Assembly (NCBI RefSeq): GCF_900111405.1
Contig: NZ_FOHJ01000002.1
Location: 186,001-250,000, forward strand
Reading direction: 5' to 3'
From: Salinibacillus kushneri
GTDB lineage: Bacteria; Bacillota; Bacilli; Bacillales; Alkalibacillaceae
Length of the DNA: 64,000 nt
This document shows, one piece after another, positions 62,757 to 64,000 of this stretch. Within the stretch, counting starts at the first letter, position 1, and every line of letters starts with the position of its first letter. The notes under the pieces were generated by a model. That model was not told the DNA's origin and ran no database searches. It was given only the letters and a program-made list of their open reading frames with translations. A program made the translations under genes and the position numbers.

Positions 62757-63494
62757 ATGCAAGCAAACTCAGCAGATAATGCTTCAAAGGTATCTTCAGA
62801 GCTTAGTAATGCAGTTAAAGCCGGTCTCGTCAAAGGCTTTCCAATTTGTCTGGGATATATCCCCATTGCCATTGCTTATGGAGTGCTAGCTGCTCAAACA
62901 TTGAGTCTTTTTCAATTGACAGCTATGAGTGTACTGGTTTTTGCTGGAGCCTCGCAATTTATGGGGGCAAAAATGATTGGAGCAGGAAATGGGTTAGTTG
63001 AAATTGTAGTGGCAACGTTTATTTTAAACTTTAGACATTTTGTGATGAGTCTATCATTTATGAACAAGGCTCGTCCGATTCCTTTAAGCTGGAAGGTTCC
63101 TTTATCGCTTGGCTTAACCGATGAAACCTTCGCTGTTTCATCCTTACATGGCGAAGAAGCCAAAAAGCCTTATGGTAAAGTGTTTTTTGCAACACTAATG
63201 CTTCTGGCCTATTTAGCTTGGGTTGGTGGTTCATTGGTAGGAGGATTGTTAGGAGAGCTTATTCCAGAACAGCTTAGCCAAAGTATGAATATTGCGTTAT
63301 ATGCGATGTTTATTGGTCTTCTTGTTCCTTCTGTAAAAAAAGAATGGAGAGTTGGACTTATTGCAATCATTAGTATGATTATCAATTATGCTCTAATCAA
63401 TCTGAGTCTGGCTGATGGCTGGGCCATTGTAATTTCTACTATTATGGGCGGCTTTCTGGGAATCTTTTTACTTAAAGGAGATGAAGATAATTGA
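62757..63494 (+). CDS. azlC: Branched-chain amino acid exporter subunit AzlC
   Basis: 245 residues with about five or six membrane helices. The AzlC motif KGFPICLGYIPIAIAYGVLA is at the N-terminus, with FAGASQFMGAKMI and LNFRHFVMSLSF following. With AzlD it exports branched-chain amino acids or analogues. ATG 62757 lies 10 bases after GGGGG. It overlaps azlD by four bases. Confidence 0.9.
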   Translation: MQANSADNASKVSSELSNAVKAGLVKGFPICLGYIPIAIAYGVLAAQTLSLFQLTAMSVLVFAGASQFMGAKMIGAGNGLVEIVVATFILNFRHFVMSLSFMNKARPIPLSWKVPLSLGLTDETFAVSSLHGEEAKKPYGKVFFATLMLLAYLAWVGGSLVGGLLGELIPEQLSQSMNIALYAMFIGLLVPSVKKEWRVGLIAIISMIINYALINLSLADGWAIVISTIMGGFLGIFLLKGDEDN

Positions 63495-63784
63495 TTTGGG
63501 CCATTATTATTGGAATGTCGATTGTAACCATCGTACCTCGCATCATTCCTGTCTTTTTAGTCGATCAAGCCTCATATCCAGATTGGGTTAATCGCTGGCT
63601 GGATGCTATACCCTATGCTGCTTTAGGAGCTTTAATTTTTCCTGGAATTATGACTGTTATTCCAGACCAGCCCATAATTGGCCTCATCGGAGGAGTCATT
63701 GCGATTGTGATTGCTTTTTTTGAAGTGAATGTGATTTTTGCTGTTTTAGGGGCGATTTTAACTGTGTATTTGTTGACAATGTAG
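63491..63784 (+). CDS. azlD: Branched-chain amino acid exporter subunit AzlD
   Basis: 97 residues, four small hydrophobic helices; IVPRIIPVFLVDQ and LDAIPYAALGALIFPGI match AzlD. The start is TTG 63491, inside the azlC stop (TTGA), with AAAGGAG upstream, so translation is coupled. Confidence 0.9.
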   Translation: MIWAIIIGMSIVTIVPRIIPVFLVDQASYPDWVNRWLDAIPYAALGALIFPGIMTVIPDQPIIGLIGGVIAIVIAFFEVNVIFAVLGAILTVYLLTM

Positions 63785-63910
63785 GCTTTCCAACGTCGGC
63801 TCCCAAATTCAGCCAGACATAAGGTTAATCCACTACGTGATCAAGACGTATCACTCCGTGTATTCTGCTTATGCTGTCGGGGCTTAGCAAGACCCTTCCG
63901 CTTTTCTAAT
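63785..63910. repeat. Dispersed intergenic repeat, family A, copy 4 (diverged)
   Basis: GTCGGCTCC..CCAGACATAAGG..AATCCACTACGTGAT, then CACTCCGTGTATTCTGCTTATGCTG, GGGGCTTAGCAAGACC and TTCCGCTTTTCT. The second half is close to copy 1. Confidence 0.55.
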
Positions 63911-63974
63911 CACATTATTCTGTTTCTTTTCATAGTTTATAGGGACACTTCACTATAGAGGGGGAATGGATATT

Positions 63975-64000
63975 ATGTATAGACAAAATGAGGATGGGTC
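63975..64000 (+). CDS. Start of a gene running off the window
   Basis: ATG 63975 follows AGAGGGGGAATGG; the visible codons read MYRQNEDG. An in-frame ATG lies at 63966. Too short to assign. Confidence 0.5.

Noticed and set aside
1-64000. CRISPR arrays, tRNA or rRNA genes, transposases, prophage genes
   Set aside because: None seen: no regularly spaced identical repeats, no tRNA-like clusters between genes, and no integrase or transposase among the proteins.

Overview
The window is 64 kb of chromosome from a low-GC Gram-positive, endospore-forming member of the Bacillaceae. Its gene content and protein style best fit the Virgibacillus/Oceanobacillus/Gracilibacillus group, but that placement is inference. 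The evidence is strong AGGAGG-type ribosome binding sites, frequent GTG and TTG starts, near-consensus SigA promoters, and a set of sporulation genes: prkA, yhbH, spoVR, a YhcN-type lipoprotein, a CotF-type coat protein and sda. I see no rRNA, tRNA, CRISPR, transposase or prophage. Most of the DNA is ordinary core chromosome, so the interest lies in intergenic regulation, small genes and decaying genes.

Layout. 0-4.2 kb: a tiny membrane peptide, panE, and a quinone-detoxification operon (mhqO-mhqD-wrbA) behind a SigA promoter that overlaps a near-match to the MhqR operator. 4.3-17 kb: prkA, a glutamine importer (glnHPQ), a zinc/cobalt efflux pair (czcD plus a CzrA-type repressor with its palindrome), odhAB and yhbH. 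17-20 kb: a small lipoprotein, a type I toxin-antitoxin locus missed by ordinary ORF calling, a DUF2207 gene broken by two frameshifts and a LysM-CAP protein. 20-26.5 kb: nupC, a stand-alone murG, a small zinc-finger membrane protein, an aldo-keto reductase, a carbonic anhydrase remnant, a DUF389 protein and a HesB-like protein.

26.5-31.5 kb: a heterodimeric multidrug ABC exporter (bmrCD-like). Its 600-base leader carries four tiny ORFs and a series of hairpins with mutually exclusive pairings, which looks like ribosome-mediated attenuation. 31.5-39.5 kb: a membrane protease, sigI-rsgI (rsgI is cut short by an in-frame TGA just before a conserved C-terminal motif), an exported protein with an ABC-2 exporter, a short-chain dehydrogenase and a LuxR-type HTH remnant. 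39.5-50.5 kb: YhdB- and YhcN-type proteins, spoVR, DUF3231, a D,D-carboxypeptidase, a SulP permease with a UspA protein, a second CAP protein, a CNNM/CorC-type transporter, a GIY-YIG protein and a coat protein. 50.5-64 kb: YggT, an amidohydrolase-transporter pair with a divergent LysR regulator, pdxK, a YodB-like redox regulator, a class B PBP, sda with a coupled leader ORF, an MFS exporter, a ChrA remnant, a FosB-like protein, a BtuF-like protein and azlCD.

How it fits together. Several units deal with stress from small electrophiles, metals and antibiotics (mhqOD/wrbA, the YodB-like regulator, czcD/czrA, bmrCD, the FosB-like protein, the MFS pump). Cell-envelope and sporulation genes form the other theme. 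Two families of intergenic repeats are scattered between genes. At least four genes are decaying (DUF2207, ytiB-like, chrA, a LuxR-type gene) and two more have unexpected stop codons (rsgI, DUF3231). All coordinates and motifs come from reading the sequence; family names come from memory of the families, not from a search.
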